A stretch of 63,371 nt of DNA from Lachnospiraceae bacterium NK3A20 (GCA_900107575.1 FNQX01000023.1:1-63371), one strand, 5' to 3'. Positions 17,147 to 26,244 are shown, numbered from the stretch's first letter. Made by a program: numbers and translations. Notes: generated from the letters alone by a model not told the origin.

Positions 17147-18334
17147 CTAATTCTCCTTCATCTTGTGATCACGCAGCTCGGTTACAAACGTCGACAGTCG
17201 CCCGAGCGCTTCTCTTAAGTTGTCGATGGAGTAAGCATAGGAAATGCGCAGGTACCCTTCGCCGCAGTCACCGAACGCCGTGCCCGGCACGATGGCAACC
17301 TGCTGCTGCTCCAGGAGCTTTGTCGCGAACTCGTCGCTCGTCATGCCGAACTCTTTGATGCACGGGAATACGTAGAACGCGCCCTCCGGCTCGAAACAGG
17401 GAAGGCCCATTCCATCGAGCTCATGCAGCACGAAACGCCGCCTCTCGTCATAAGCTTCCCGCATCATCGCGATGTCATCGTCGCCGTTCCGCAGCGCTTC
17501 CACGGCCGCGTACTGACTGGTCGTCGGCGCGCACATGATGCAGAACTGGTGGATCTTCGTCATCTGCCGGATGATCGCTTCCGGCCCGCAGGCGTAGCCA
17601 AGCCTCCAGCCTGTCATGGCATAGGCCTTGGAGAAGCCATTGATCAGGATCGTCCGCTCCTGCATTCCGGGGAGGGACGCGATCGACACGTGCCGCTTCC
17701 CGCCGTAGGTGAGCTCTCCGTAAATCTCATCGGAAACGACGATGAGGTCGTGCTCTATAATGATCGGTACGAGTTTCTCCAGATCCTTCTGCTCCATGAT
17801 GGCGCCGGTCGGATTGTTCGGGAAAGGCATCACAAGGATTTTCGTCTTCGGCGTGATCGCTTCCTCCAGCTCCTCCGGAGTCAGGCGGAATCGGTTCTCT
17901 TCCTTCAGATGGATGATCACGGGTTTCCCATCCGCGAGCAGCACTGTCGGTTCATACGAAACATAAGCCGGCTCGGGGATCAGCACCTCGTCGCCGGGAT
18001 TGATCATCGCGCGCATGGCAAGGTCGATCGCCTCGGAACCTCCGACAGTGACCAGAATCTCATGCAGATAATGATAGTCGATGTGCTGGGTGCGCTGGAT
18101 GTAGGCCGCGATCTCTTTGCGCAGCTCTTTGAGTCCGGAATTAGAGGTATAGAAGGTTCTGCCCTTTTCCAGGGAATAAATGCCTTCGTCGCGGACGTGC
18201 CAGGGCGTATCGAAGTCCGGCTCGCCCACGCCCAGGGAGATGGCATCCGGCATATCCGCCACCACATCGAAGAATCTGCGGATTCCGGACGGCTTGAGAG
18301 CAACGGTCTTAGCAGCTAACAGATCTTCTCTCAT
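17147..18334 (-). CDS. Class I/II PLP-dependent aminotransferase
   Basis: A 395-residue fold-type I aminotransferase. It begins with the substrate segment ISLGVGEPDFDTPWHV and carries VTVGGSEAIDLAMRA, NNPTGAIM, VVSDEIYGELTY (PLP-contacting Asp and Tyr), the lysine motif NGFSKAYAMTGWRLGY, and the C-terminal Arg stretch YLRISYAYS. It is close to the aspartate/aromatic aminotransferases. Its ATG overlaps the stop of the Lrp-type regulator by 4 bases, so the two are translationally coupled and the regulator probably controls it. The exact amino donor is not known. Confidence 0.9.
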   Translation of the reverse strand: MREDLLAAKTVALKPSGIRRFFDVVADMPDAISLGVGEPDFDTPWHVRDEGIYSLEKGRTFYTSNSGLKELRKEIAAYIQRTQHIDYHYLHEILVTVGGSEAIDLAMRAMINPGDEVLIPEPAYVSYEPTVLLADGKPVIIHLKEENRFRLTPEELEEAITPKTKILVMPFPNNPTGAIMEQKDLEKLVPIIIEHDLIVVSDEIYGELTYGGKRHVSIASLPGMQERTILINGFSKAYAMTGWRLGYACGPEAIIRQMTKIHQFCIMCAPTTSQYAAVEALRNGDDDIAMMREAYDERRRFVLHELDGMGLPCFEPEGAFYVFPCIKEFGMTSDEFATKLLEQQQVAIVPGTAFGDCGEGYLRISYAYSIDNLREALGRLSTFVTELRDHKMKEN

Positions 18335-18822
18335 GGCATTACTTTCTCCCTCATATCTTCTGCCCTCTTGCCCATAATGGTGCCGTGATCCTTATATTTT
18401 TTCAGAATGAAATGGGTCGTGGTGCCGACAACGGTGTCCAGCGTGGAGAGCTTGTCCGTGACAAACCCCGCAACCTCGCGCAGCGTTTTGCCTTCCAGAA
18501 TGACCATCAGATCGTAGCCGCCGCTCATGAGATAGACCGTGTTAACCTCGGGATATTTATAAATCCGCTCCGCGATGTTCTCGAAGCCCTGACCTCTCTT
18601 GGGCGTGACGCGCACCTCAATAAGCGCTGTCACCTTCTCGATGCCGGTCTTGTCCCAGTTAATCATCGTGTGATAGCCGCAAATGATGCCATCATTCTCG
18701 AGCTCCTGCATCGCACCCGCAACTTCCGCCTCCTCAGTGCCGAGCATCACGGCCAGTTCCGCGATGTCGATCCGGCTGTTCTTCTCGATAATGGTGAGAA
18801 TTCGCTCCTTGAGTGTATTCAT
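18331..18822 (-). CDS. Lrp/AsnC family regulator
   Basis: The 163-residue product has an N-terminal helix-turn-helix (RIDIAELAVMLGTEEAEVAG) and the ligand-binding RAM domain (VTALIEVRVTPKRGQGF, then YPEVNTVYLMSGGYDLMVIL). The RAM domain senses amino acids and sets the oligomer state. A GGAGA site precedes the ATG at 18820-18822. It overlaps the downstream aminotransferase by 4 bases, so a local, amino-acid-responsive role is likely. C-terminal extension is slight. Confidence 0.9.
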   Translation of the reverse strand: MNTLKERILTIIEKNSRIDIAELAVMLGTEEAEVAGAMQELENDGIICGYHTMINWDKTGIEKVTALIEVRVTPKRGQGFENIAERIYKYPEVNTVYLMSGGYDLMVILEGKTLREVAGFVTDKLSTLDTVVGTTTHFILKKYKDHGTIMGKRAEDMREKVMP

Positions 18823-18974
18823 GTCCGTATCTTCTCCATTTCCCGCTGTTCCCTCATAGCGATTTGCTATGAATTATAACCCACTTTGCGGCTTTTGTGT
18901 TCAGGAAGTTACCAAGGGCACCGCGACCTGGCAACCACCTGACAACTTCAAAACGGCCTTTGCCAACTGCGCCC

Positions 18975-20165
18975 TTAGCCCAGAATCCGCAGGATGGCAT
19001 CCGGCACCGGCCGATCGAGGCTCCGGCACTCCTCCCCATTATGGAGGTTCTTGTCCTCTCCCTTGTGCAGTGTTCCAACCGTCACCGCGTGTATACCGCT
19101 CTCCCGAAGGCATGTGACAAGGCGTTCCGGCTCCCTGGTCACCGTCACAAGGCACCCCGTCGACTGAAGCTCATACGGATTGATTCCGTAATAGTCCGCG
19201 ATTTCAATCGTCTCCTGGAAAACAGGAAGGCCCAACAGATCAATGTCGAAACCGTGAAGTTTCAGTCGCTTCCCAGCCATAATGGAGAGCTTCCATAGCG
19301 CCGCGAAGATCCCGCCATCAGCCGCGTCCACCATCAGGGGCGGCTGAAATGGTGCGGCGCCGGGCTGCGCGGAGCCTTCCTTAAACTGTGTGACGCTGGG
19401 CAGCACAGCTCCTTTCTCAGAATGTCCGCCATGCGCCCCCGCCTGCTGCCCGCGGCTGCCGAGCACAGAACCCCGGGGGTCCATCTTGGCTGCCACGATG
19501 ATCCGCGCTGCCTCCACTACCGACAGCTGCTCCCCCATCCGCTTTGCTCCATCCAGGAACTTCAGCGGGAAGCGCTGGCGCAGCTCCTCTTCCCTCTCCG
19601 TCGCCAGGAGCCAGGTGCCCGCCATGGCGATCCTGCCTGTCACAACGATACTCCAGGGAGCGTCCGAAGCCGAATGTACGGAGTCAAAAATCTCTGTGCT
19701 AGCGCTATCATCGCCTTGTCCGTCAGCCGCCGCAACAGCGGCATGTACGCTGTCACTGCGCCCCATGGTGCTGCCCTGTGCCGACACCATGACGACAGGC
19801 CGGGTCACGGCGCTGGTCACTTCCGTGTGGCCTCCTGTGATCACAAGACTTTCCTCAAGGCAGGCTTGTCTTACCTGATCCTCCAGCGCGCGCAATGTCT
19901 CTTCCTGCGCACCCTCCGGGAGCAGAATGGTGCATCGGGCACTCTCGGCCTGTGCACCCTTCGCAGCCAGATCGTTTACCGCCTCAATGACCGCAAGATA
20001 TCCGGCCTGCCTGCACCTTATGGCAACAGGAACGGAGGCAGGAATGCTCCCGCCTCCGATCTCAGCCACCACCATATTCCGATCATCCCGGAAGACATTG
20101 CCCAGCCGCTTTCTCACTGAGCGGTCCAGTACATTATCTCCTGCCTTACCTGTCCGTAATATCAT
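18975..20165 (-). CDS. AIR-synthase / HypE-like protein with low-complexity inserts
   Basis: The ATG at 20163-20165 (MILRTGKAGDNVLD) is chosen because it is where family homology begins and follows AAAGGA. The N-terminal ATP-binding half contains NDLAAKGAQ and LVITGGHTEVTSAV. The C-terminal half has MVDAADGGIFAALW and a tail ending TVGTLHKGE. This is the PurM/HypE superfamily fold, so an ATP-dependent dehydration or phosphorylation is likely but the substrate is unknown. Two Ser/Ala/Gly-rich stretches (about residues 133-160 and 230-270) are not part of the fold and are unusual. It stands alone on its strand. Confidence 0.75.
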   Translation of the reverse strand: MILRTGKAGDNVLDRSVRKRLGNVFRDDRNMVVAEIGGGSIPASVPVAIRCRQAGYLAVIEAVNDLAAKGAQAESARCTILLPEGAQEETLRALEDQVRQACLEESLVITGGHTEVTSAVTRPVVMVSAQGSTMGRSDSVHAAVAAADGQGDDSASTEIFDSVHSASDAPWSIVVTGRIAMAGTWLLATEREEELRQRFPLKFLDGAKRMGEQLSVVEAARIIVAAKMDPRGSVLGSRGQQAGAHGGHSEKGAVLPSVTQFKEGSAQPGAAPFQPPLMVDAADGGIFAALWKLSIMAGKRLKLHGFDIDLLGLPVFQETIEIADYYGINPYELQSTGCLVTVTREPERLVTCLRESGIHAVTVGTLHKGEDKNLHNGEECRSLDRPVPDAILRILG

Positions 20166-20323
20166 GTCGTTATGATTATCCTTTACCGTAGTTCTAGGGC
20201 ATGGCAGCCACTTCCGTTGAATCCGGAAAGCTCCCTTGCAAACTGCTTCCAAAATTCTACACCAGCACTCGAAACTACAGCGATGCCAAATTTACCAGCG
20301 CTACCTTAATTCCTCGGTCACGT
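20166..20323. other. Intergenic region, nothing recognised
   Basis: About 160 bp between two minus-strand genes. A terminator for the VanW gene would be expected here but no clear hairpin is seen. Confidence 0.3.
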
Positions 20324-22294
20324 TCACTGCTGCGCCACGGCTGCATTGCCTGCTGCCGTTGCTGCCGCCAGCGCGCTGATCTCATCCTGACCCGCTGCAA
20401 TCGCTGCCTGATAAGCATCACTTGCCGCCTTTGCCGCGGCCTGCTGTGCATCTGCCTGACCTGCCTGTGCGGTCTGATCTCCACCAGCTGCACCCTCTGC
20501 CGGGGCGGCTGTCGCATCACCCGTCTGTGCATCGGCACCAGGGACCGGTGCAGAACCGTCTGCGGAAGGCGTTCCTGCACTGCCCGTAAGGGCATTGCTA
20601 CCAGGCGCAGTGCCGCCAGGGGCATTGCCATCTACAGCATTTCCGTCCGGATTGGCTGCGGCTGCAGCAGCCGCCTGTGCCGCATCCGCGGCGGCAGCGG
20701 TATCCTGTCCGTCCGCGAGGGCCGCCTGATAAGCGTCATCCGCCGCAGCGGCTGCCGCCTGTGCCTGCTCTGAAGATGCCGCACCGTGTTTCGCATTCTC
20801 CGCGGCCGTCTGGATTGCTGCAAGATCTTTCGAATTGATCGCGTTCTGCAGCTCCGGCGTGACTGTCCCCGCCGTACCGACACGAATGATCGTGGGGGTC
20901 ATGCTATAGACGCTGTGATTGAAAATATCCTTGGAGACGACCAGGTTATCTTTGCTGACAACCTTCCAGAGCTGCGCCTTGTATCCCGTGTGTCCCGGCG
21001 TGCTCGTCACAAAGCCGACCGGCTGCGTTGCGTCGGTCCTAACTTCCGTTCCCTCGGTCGGAATCTCTTCGAGTGTCTCACTCTCGAAAGAAACAACGCG
21101 GCCGGGCGCCCTCGTCTCTACGCCATAAATATTGAACGTAATCGCACCGCCGTCCGTGATGCCTTCGATGTAGACGGGGTTCTCCAGGTTGTTGACGAAA
21201 CGCATGTCCATCCCTGCCGATTCGGCGATCGCCGCATCATCGGAAGGGTCCACGTAATCGACGATCATGGTGTGGTTGTTGCGCTCCGTGATCTTGAGCT
21301 CCGCGCGGATGACCGCGTTGTACAGCGTCGTCGATACCTGGCAGATGCCGCCGCCGAAACTGTTCACGATTTCGTTGTCTGCATAGGAGCCTGCCAGCTC
21401 ATAACCGTTCTCCGCGGTAAAGGGGGTGATCGTATCCAGAACGGAGAACTCCTCTCCCGGGTTGACTGTCGTGCCGTTGATCAGTGCGCAGCCGTTCGCG
21501 ATATTCGCCGCGCGTTCCACGTTGTCTGTCGCGTAGTAGGTCGTGAATGAGCCGAGTATGCTCGTCATGTGTGAGAGTGTCTCCGGCGAAGCCTTGGGCT
21601 CTTTCGTCTCCACGTTCAGGTCGATCGTCATATCCTGCCCGGACCAGTTGTTCATGAGGGCCTGATATATTTTCTCTGTAGAGGTATCAATATTAACGGC
21701 ATGCCCCGCGGCGCTGCCATTCACCGTGAAAACACCATTCTCCTTCGTGATCGTCCCCTCCACGGGCGCGACATCGTAAGCGGTGCAGTTCATGGTGATG
21801 AACTGAGAAATGATTTCCTTATCGAAATCCATGCCGATCGTGAAATCGTAACCGTTCTTCTCCAGATCCTTGCTGTCCTTATAGCGCTCGATGATGTTGC
21901 AGCCGTGGCCGTAATGCGCGATGTCGTCGATCATGTCCTCGTTGGTCCAGATAAGGCCCAGATTCCCCGCGGACACGGTGGTAGTGGCGTTGTCCATCGC
22001 ATCATTCAATGTGATCACGGCATTCTTCCTGCCGTCGATGATGCCCTGCGCGAACTGCCGGGCTTCCTCTTTGGTCTGACCGGCAACGCTCTGTCCGTTG
22101 ATCGTGATGCCGTCCTCGATCGGGAGATTCCGATACAGCGGATCTGCCACAGCGCCGTTCTCACTCCCGTCATTCTCCGGCGTCTGTGAAGCTCTGACGC
22201 GCACGAATAGCGGCACGATCATCGCCGCCGCAAGGATCACCGCAAAGATGGGAGTCCATATTCTCTTGTCCTTCCTTCTGTGGGAACCACGCAT
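20324..22294 (-). CDS. VanW-domain envelope protein with Ala/Gln-rich tail
   Basis: The ATG at 22292-22294 follows GGAGGAAG. The product has a basic N-terminus, one membrane helix (about residues 14-36), two peptidoglycan-binding-4-like segments (residues 60-240) and a VanW core with NPGEEFSVLDTI, ENGYELAGSY and FGGGICQVSTTLYNAV. It ends in some 150 residues rich in Ala, Gln, Gly and Asp that contain the near-repeats DAYQAALADGQD and DAYQAAIAAGQD. VanW proteins face the cell wall; their activity is unknown. The tail resembles wall-spanning linkers. No sortase signal is seen. Confidence 0.85.
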   Translation of the reverse strand: MRGSHRRKDKRIWTPIFAVILAAAMIVPLFVRVRASQTPENDGSENGAVADPLYRNLPIEDGITINGQSVAGQTKEEARQFAQGIIDGRKNAVITLNDAMDNATTTVSAGNLGLIWTNEDMIDDIAHYGHGCNIIERYKDSKDLEKNGYDFTIGMDFDKEIISQFITMNCTAYDVAPVEGTITKENGVFTVNGSAAGHAVNIDTSTEKIYQALMNNWSGQDMTIDLNVETKEPKASPETLSHMTSILGSFTTYYATDNVERAANIANGCALINGTTVNPGEEFSVLDTITPFTAENGYELAGSYADNEIVNSFGGGICQVSTTLYNAVIRAELKITERNNHTMIVDYVDPSDDAAIAESAGMDMRFVNNLENPVYIEGITDGGAITFNIYGVETRAPGRVVSFESETLEEIPTEGTEVRTDATQPVGFVTSTPGHTGYKAQLWKVVSKDNLVVSKDIFNHSVYSMTPTIIRVGTAGTVTPELQNAINSKDLAAIQTAAENAKHGAASSEQAQAAAAAADDAYQAALADGQDTAAAADAAQAAAAAAANPDGNAVDGNAPGGTAPGSNALTGSAGTPSADGSAPVPGADAQTGDATAAPAEGAAGGDQTAQAGQADAQQAAAKAASDAYQAAIAAGQDEISALAAATAAGNAAVAQQ

Positions 22295-22448
22295 CAGATT
22301 ACTTCCTCCGTAGTCTGTCAATTATAATATTCCGTCTGAATCTTTGCAAGTTCAGGGCCGATGCGCTAGGATAGTCAGGTACTAAATTAGCGCACTCTCG
22401 CGCGGGTGCCACAGAATATACGGCACTGGATACAGGAGGATAAAACCA

Positions 22449-22949
22449 ATGGGACAGCATCTGACCAGAAAAGATGTTGAGAAAATAGAAGCAGAGATTG
22501 AGATGCGGCGCGTGGAGCTGCGCCCCAAGCTCACTGCCGCTGTCGCCGAGGCGGCCGCGCAGGGTGACCGCTCCGAGAATTTCGAATACTACGCCGCGAA
22601 GAAGGAGAACGGGCACAACAACAGCCGCATCAATTATCTGAAGCGCGTTCTGCGTACCGCGACCATTGTCGATGACGCCCCCGCCGATGAGGTTGGCGTC
22701 GACACCGATGTCACCGTCTGGATTCCCGAAGATGAGGAAGAGGACACCTATACCCTCGTGACCCCGATTCGCGCCGACTCTCTGAACAATATCGTCAGCA
22801 TCGAATCTCCGATCGGTCGTGCCCTCGTGGGTCACAAGGTGGGCGATACCGTCACGGTACAGGCCAACAAAAATTACAGCTACCAGCTGGAGATCCGCGA
22901 CATCCGCCCGTCAGAGCGCGCCGGGGAGCTGGACATCAGCAAGTTCTAA
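22449..22949 (+). CDS. greA: GreA/GreB transcript cleavage factor
   Basis: The 166-residue protein has the N-terminal coiled coil (LTRKDVEKIEAEIEMRRVEL) with the acidic tip GDRSENFEYYAAK, whose Asp and Glu place the magnesium ion in the RNA polymerase channel. A C-terminal FKBP-like domain (SPIGRALVGHKVGDTVTVQ) follows. It rescues backtracked RNA polymerase. An AGGAGGATAAA site precedes the ATG. An FDYYAAKKENGH-type variant of the tip hints that this is a second, divergent GreA copy. A small stem (GTGCC...GGCAC, 22404-22424) lies in its leader. Confidence 0.88.
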   Translation: MGQHLTRKDVEKIEAEIEMRRVELRPKLTAAVAEAAAQGDRSENFEYYAAKKENGHNNSRINYLKRVLRTATIVDDAPADEVGVDTDVTVWIPEDEEEDTYTLVTPIRADSLNNIVSIESPIGRALVGHKVGDTVTVQANKNYSYQLEIRDIRPSERAGELDISKF

Positions 22950-22958
22950 GAATCTATC

Positions 22959-23004
22959 CCGTGCGGCCCGAAGCGCTTGCTGCTCCCTGCAGCCCGAAGC
23001 ACTT
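22959..23004. repeat. Short direct repeat after greA
   Basis: GCGGCCCGAAGCGCTT and GCAGCCCGAAGCACTT lie in tandem about 10 bases apart in the space between greA and the HD gene. Function is unknown. Confidence 0.45.
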
Positions 23005-23064
23005 ATTTCTCCGGGTGCATCAAAGAATATATCCAACAGGCAGGCCGCAAGCCTGATGAATCGT

Positions 23065-23688
23065 TCACGTATCCTGCCGCGGCGGCTGCAACGCACCGCT
23101 TGCAAGCGCCGGCGCAATGAAATGGTCCTGCGCATACTGCCACAGGACTTCCGAGCCCCTTGCTGTATTCCTGTTCCTGCCAAGGACCTGATCCAGGTGC
23201 ACGCCGTGTTCTATCCAGCTCGTACCACCGGACGCGTCGTTCAATACGAGCGGCTGGATATTGTCCATCGTCCTCGCAAATCTTGCCTCCGGGGTCTCTT
23301 CCGCCTCGAATTCTTCCCACAGCGCGCGCAGTTCATCCCGCTGATCTTCCGGGAGCAGCGCATACAGACGGTCCGCCGCCATGGTTTCGCGCGCCTTCTG
23401 TGTTTTCCGCCCCTCTTCGTCGTACGCATAGGTGTCCCCCGCGTAAATCTCAATGAGATCGTGGATCAGCAGCATCGACACCGTGTGCAGCACGTCAATC
23501 TTCTCATTAGAGTATTCCGCAAGGAGCAGCGTCATGACCGCCATGTGCCAGGCATGCTCCGCGTCGTCCTCCTTGCGCGAGTTGTCGGCGAGCGGCGTCT
23601 GCCGCATAATCTCTTTCTCTCTATCAATCTCTCTGATGAATTGAAACTGCCGTTGCAGTCGTTCCAGTTGTTCCTCGCTCAGTTCCAT
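23065..23688 (-). CDS. HD-domain hydrolase, YfbR/5'-deoxynucleotidase-like
   Basis: The start is the ATG at 23686-23688 after GGAGGAGCAC; the frame extends only to a TTG five codons further. HD motifs are SRKEDDAEHAWHMAV and LLIHDLIEIYAGDT, and the later Asp lies in ARTMDNIQPLVL. This is the pattern of small HD proteins that dephosphorylate deoxynucleoside monophosphates. All metal ligands are present. The gene is followed within the same strand by no clear partner. Substrate is inferred from the family only. Confidence 0.82.
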   Translation of the reverse strand: MELSEEQLERLQRQFQFIREIDREKEIMRQTPLADNSRKEDDAEHAWHMAVMTLLLAEYSNEKIDVLHTVSMLLIHDLIEIYAGDTYAYDEEGRKTQKARETMAADRLYALLPEDQRDELRALWEEFEAEETPEARFARTMDNIQPLVLNDASGGTSWIEHGVHLDQVLGRNRNTARGSEVLWQYAQDHFIAPALASGALQPPRQDT

Positions 23689-23837
23689 GTGCTCCTCCGG
23701 CAAAGTGGTCTGCTCAAAAGTTCATATTCTGGTACTTGCGGCAGGTCCACTTTTATTTATACTGTACCCTATCACCCGGGAAAACAGCAGGCACCCGCAC
23801 AGATTTGTGTCTGCACCAATATGAGGAGGATATCACC

Positions 23838-24464
23838 ATGAGTACATCAAATACAACCGCCAATGCTTATCCCGAAACCCGCGCGAAAAACGATGAGGTG
23901 ATTCGCAAGCTCGTCTTCGCCGGTGTCTTCGCCGCCATCACTTATGTTGTCTTCACTTTCCTGTCGATCAAGATCCCGACGCCAGGCGCGGGACAGGTAT
24001 CCGTGCACCTCGGCAATGCGTTCGTCGTTCTCGGTGCGCTGCTCCTGGGCAGCCTCTACGGCGGAATCGGCGGCGCCATCGGCCTCACGATCGCGGATCT
24101 TGTCGATCCTGTCTACATCGTCGAGGCTCCGATTACCTTCATTATTAAATTCCTGATCGGTCTCATCGTGGGCATCATCGCGCACCGGATCGGCCACATT
24201 TCCACCCAGACTGACGCGAAGAAAGTGCTCAAGTGGGTCATCATCGCCACAGTCGCTGGGCTTGCCTTCAACGCCGTCTTCGATCCGCTGCTTCGCTATT
24301 TCTACAAGATTCTGATCCTGGGCAAGCCTGCCGCAGAGGTCTCCTTCGCGATCAACCTCGTTGTCACGCTGATCAACTCCGTAGTCTCCGCCATCATCGT
24401 CGTCGTTCTCTACGAAGCGCTGCGCGTACCGCTCAGGGAGCTGGGCCTCCTGTTCCGGATCTGA
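23838..24464 (+). CDS. ECF transporter S component
   Basis: The ATG at 23838 follows GAGGAGGATATC. About six membrane helices are seen; the first carries the LVFAGVFAAITYVVF pattern with Ala-rich face used to dock on the EcfT subunit, and the loop reads KIPTPGAGQVSVHLGNAF. Energy-coupling factor S components bind a vitamin or metal and share an EcfA/A'/T module, which is not in this window. The 130-bp leader was checked for riboswitch-like folds without a clear hit, so the substrate is unassigned. Confidence 0.8.
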   Translation: MSTSNTTANAYPETRAKNDEVIRKLVFAGVFAAITYVVFTFLSIKIPTPGAGQVSVHLGNAFVVLGALLLGSLYGGIGGAIGLTIADLVDPVYIVEAPITFIIKFLIGLIVGIIAHRIGHISTQTDAKKVLKWVIIATVAGLAFNAVFDPLLRYFYKILILGKPAAEVSFAINLVVTLINSVVSAIIVVVLYEALRVPLRELGLLFRI

Positions 24465-24506
24465 TCAATGGCTTCCTGTTCCAATTCTGATCTCTGCCTG
24501 TCAAGC

Positions 24507-24545
24507 CTGGCTGCTCCCCGGAGCAGTCAGACTTTATTATTTGTT
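24507..24545 (+). terminator. Terminator after ECF S component
   Basis: CTGGCTGCTCC and GGAGCAGTCAG pair across a CCC-type loop, followed by a T-rich run (ACTTTATTATTTG). Confidence 0.75.
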
Positions 24546-24734
24546 AATAAATTTATCCCGATTTCTTTATAATATCCACGTTGACTATTTGTTCTATTCG
24601 ATATATAACATACTTGTCGAAAGGATAAGGGAATTGATAAAGATCCATTCCCAATCCACACGATGAAGATCCGGGGACGCGGATCTTCGGAAGACTTTCC
24701 GACACACAATATTACATATTCGGAGGTGACAATT

Positions 24735-25190
24735 ATGTTAATGCCTATGCTGTGGAATTCTGATAATGATTTACTCGATATGAGAGATCCGTTTGAAGAA
24801 ATGGATCGGATGATGAACCGTTTCTGGAATGGCAATTCCCTGGAAACCACGGCTGCCATGCGGACCGATGTCATTGATGAAGGCAATGATTATAAACTTG
24901 AGGCGGAGCTCCCCGGATTTGACAAGGGTGACATCAATATCGACCTCAAGGATAACATTCTGACCATCAGTGCCTCCCACAAAGAGAACAAGGATGAAAA
25001 GGACCAGAACGGCAAATATCTGCGCCGCGAGAGAAGGTATTCCTCCTACGAGAGAACCTTCAATGTCGGCGACGGAATGAAACCCGAAGATATTAATGCG
25101 AGCTACGATAACGGTGTGCTCACCGTCATCTTCCCGAAGAAGGAAGCGGTCGAGCAGCACGACGACGCAAAGCGCATTGAGATCAAATAA
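24735..25190 (+). CDS. Hsp20/alpha-crystallin small heat shock protein
   Basis: The ATG at 24735 follows GGAGGTGAC. The product is about 150 residues, with an N-terminal arm (DPFEEMDRMMNRFW), the alpha-crystallin beta-sandwich (YKLEAELPGFDKGDINIDLK, then YLRRERRYSSYERTF) and the typical NGVLTVIFPKK end. It holds unfolded proteins as an oligomer. The upstream 190 bp is AT-rich; no CIRCE element (TTAGCACTC) was found, so HrcA control is not indicated. The tail after the fold is short and lacks a clear IXI motif. Confidence 0.93.
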   Translation: MLMPMLWNSDNDLLDMRDPFEEMDRMMNRFWNGNSLETTAAMRTDVIDEGNDYKLEAELPGFDKGDINIDLKDNILTISASHKENKDEKDQNGKYLRRERRYSSYERTFNVGDGMKPEDINASYDNGVLTVIFPKKEAVEQHDDAKRIEIK

Positions 25191-25262
25191 CCCCCATATC
25201 AGGAAAACCCCTTTTCCTCATGTATGTATTGAGTGAGTGCGCATGATACGCGCTCACGGGAA

Positions 25263-25307
25263 AGGGCTTCGGAAGAAGTGGTGACCTTCCGGAGCCCTTT
25301 TCTCATG
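25263..25307 (+). terminator. Terminator after hsp20
   Basis: GGGCTTCGGAAG and CTTCCGGAGCCC form a strong stem followed by TTTTCTC. It lies between the convergent hsp20 and phosphoesterase genes. Confidence 0.85.
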
Positions 25308-25337
25308 CCATGAAATATGAATCATCCACCATGGATG

Positions 25338-25865
25338 TTAATAGTTCCCGGGAATATAGTCCGGCAGAGACTTAATCACCGCTGAAGGACCTTCATCCTC
25401 GTCGATCGTGAGAACGGCGTAGGTTCTCTTCGGCGGGTCTTGATGCGGAATCGCAACACTCCCGGGATTGACGACGAGAATGTTATCTTCCGTCGTTACT
25501 ACTTCCGGCACATGGGAATGTCCGTACAGAACGACATCCGCCCAGTTCTGCCTGGCTGCTTCCAAGATACCATCATCGCTGTATTTCACGCCGTACTGAT
25601 CCCCGTGTGCCACGAAAATGTTGTAAAAACCAACCTTGAGGTTCAGGACTCTCGGTATGGAATAGCCGAAATCGCAGTTGCCCTTGACGGCCTGAATCTC
25701 ATAGTCAGCACCCTTTCCCAGAATAGATACCAGATTGCCCTCGACGTCACCACAGTGAATGAGCATGTCGATCGGTGTCTCCTGGCCGATCGCGTAGCGC
25801 AGGAAATTATTGTGCCCGTGGGAATCACTGAGCACCAGTATCTTGTATCGCTTCTTCTCTTCCAT
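25338..25865 (-). CDS. YfcE/MJ0936-type metallophosphoesterase
   Basis: The ATG at 25863-25865 (MEEKKRYKILVLSDSHGHNN) follows AGGACAAGG. Metal-binding motifs are LSDSHGH, HCGDVEG, KGNCD, FVAHGDQYG and YGHSHVPEV, all of the two-metal calcineurin-like fold. The 175-residue length matches the family, which cleaves phosphodiesters in small substrates in vitro; the natural substrate is unknown. The sequence between this start and 26014 is non-coding and carries a double-hairpin element (copy A). Confidence 0.9.
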   Translation of the reverse strand: MEEKKRYKILVLSDSHGHNNFLRYAIGQETPIDMLIHCGDVEGNLVSILGKGADYEIQAVKGNCDFGYSIPRVLNLKVGFYNIFVAHGDQYGVKYSDDGILEAARQNWADVVLYGHSHVPEVVTTEDNILVVNPGSVAIPHQDPPKRTYAVLTIDEDEGPSAVIKSLPDYIPGNY

Positions 25866-25936
25866 TGTCCTTGTCCTCATGCCCAGTTGACGACATTTAA
25901 TCCCTCGACACGCAGAAATTCGCGAAGGAGATTTCT

Positions 25937-26011
25937 CGTGAATCGAGTCATCTTGCCGTTCACGGCGTCGATGACAGTTCGGAAGGGACGCATCGGCGTC
26001 ACTTCCGAAAC
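25937..26011 (-). repeat. Double-hairpin element, copy A (upstream of phosphoesterase)
   Basis: Hairpin 1 pairs GTCATC with GATGAC (25937-25975) and contains an inner GCCGT/ACGGC stem. Hairpin 2 pairs GTTCGGAAGGGACGC with GCGTCACTTCCGAAAC around an ATCG loop (25977-26011). Both arms are near perfect. It sits between the end of a VapB-like fragment and the phosphoesterase gene. Confidence 0.7.
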
Positions 26012-26170
26012 TTACCACTCCCGCGGACCCGGTACGGTATACTCCTCTCTGCCATCCTGCATGAAATCATCCGTGAATTGATCAAGGCTTCCCAACAGCC
26101 CCGACCATCTGCGCTCCTTCGGAACGAGGACAACAATATCTCCGATTTTGAAAATCTTTGTCCTTTCCAT
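26012..26170 (-). CDS. VapB-like antitoxin, N-terminal part missing (orphan remnant)
   Basis: ATG at 26168-26170 after GGAGGTGATG gives 52 residues starting MERTKIFKIGDIVVLVPKER. The IKKIGDxVVLVPK strand and the following LLGSLDQFTDDFMQDGRE tail match the C-terminal half of AbrB-fold VapB antitoxins, the part that binds the VapC toxin. The DNA-binding N-terminal strand pair is absent and no vapC follows. As it keeps a good ribosome site, a short peptide may still be made. The repeat element begins right after its stop codon. Confidence 0.6.
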   Translation of the reverse strand: MERTKIFKIGDIVVLVPKERRWSGLLGSLDQFTDDFMQDGREEYTVPGPREW

Positions 26171-26244
26171 TGCAGCATCACCTCCACTGCAATTAGCATA
26201 TACATCTAAATATACTTATTCAAGACAGATGTGAGATTCTGCGA

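Noticed and set aside
23704-23837. Riboswitch in the ECF S component leader
   Set aside because: I compared it with the THF, preQ1 and TPP patterns I know and found no conserved core.
24546-24734. CIRCE element upstream of hsp20
   Set aside because: TTAGCACTC and its inverted partner are absent.
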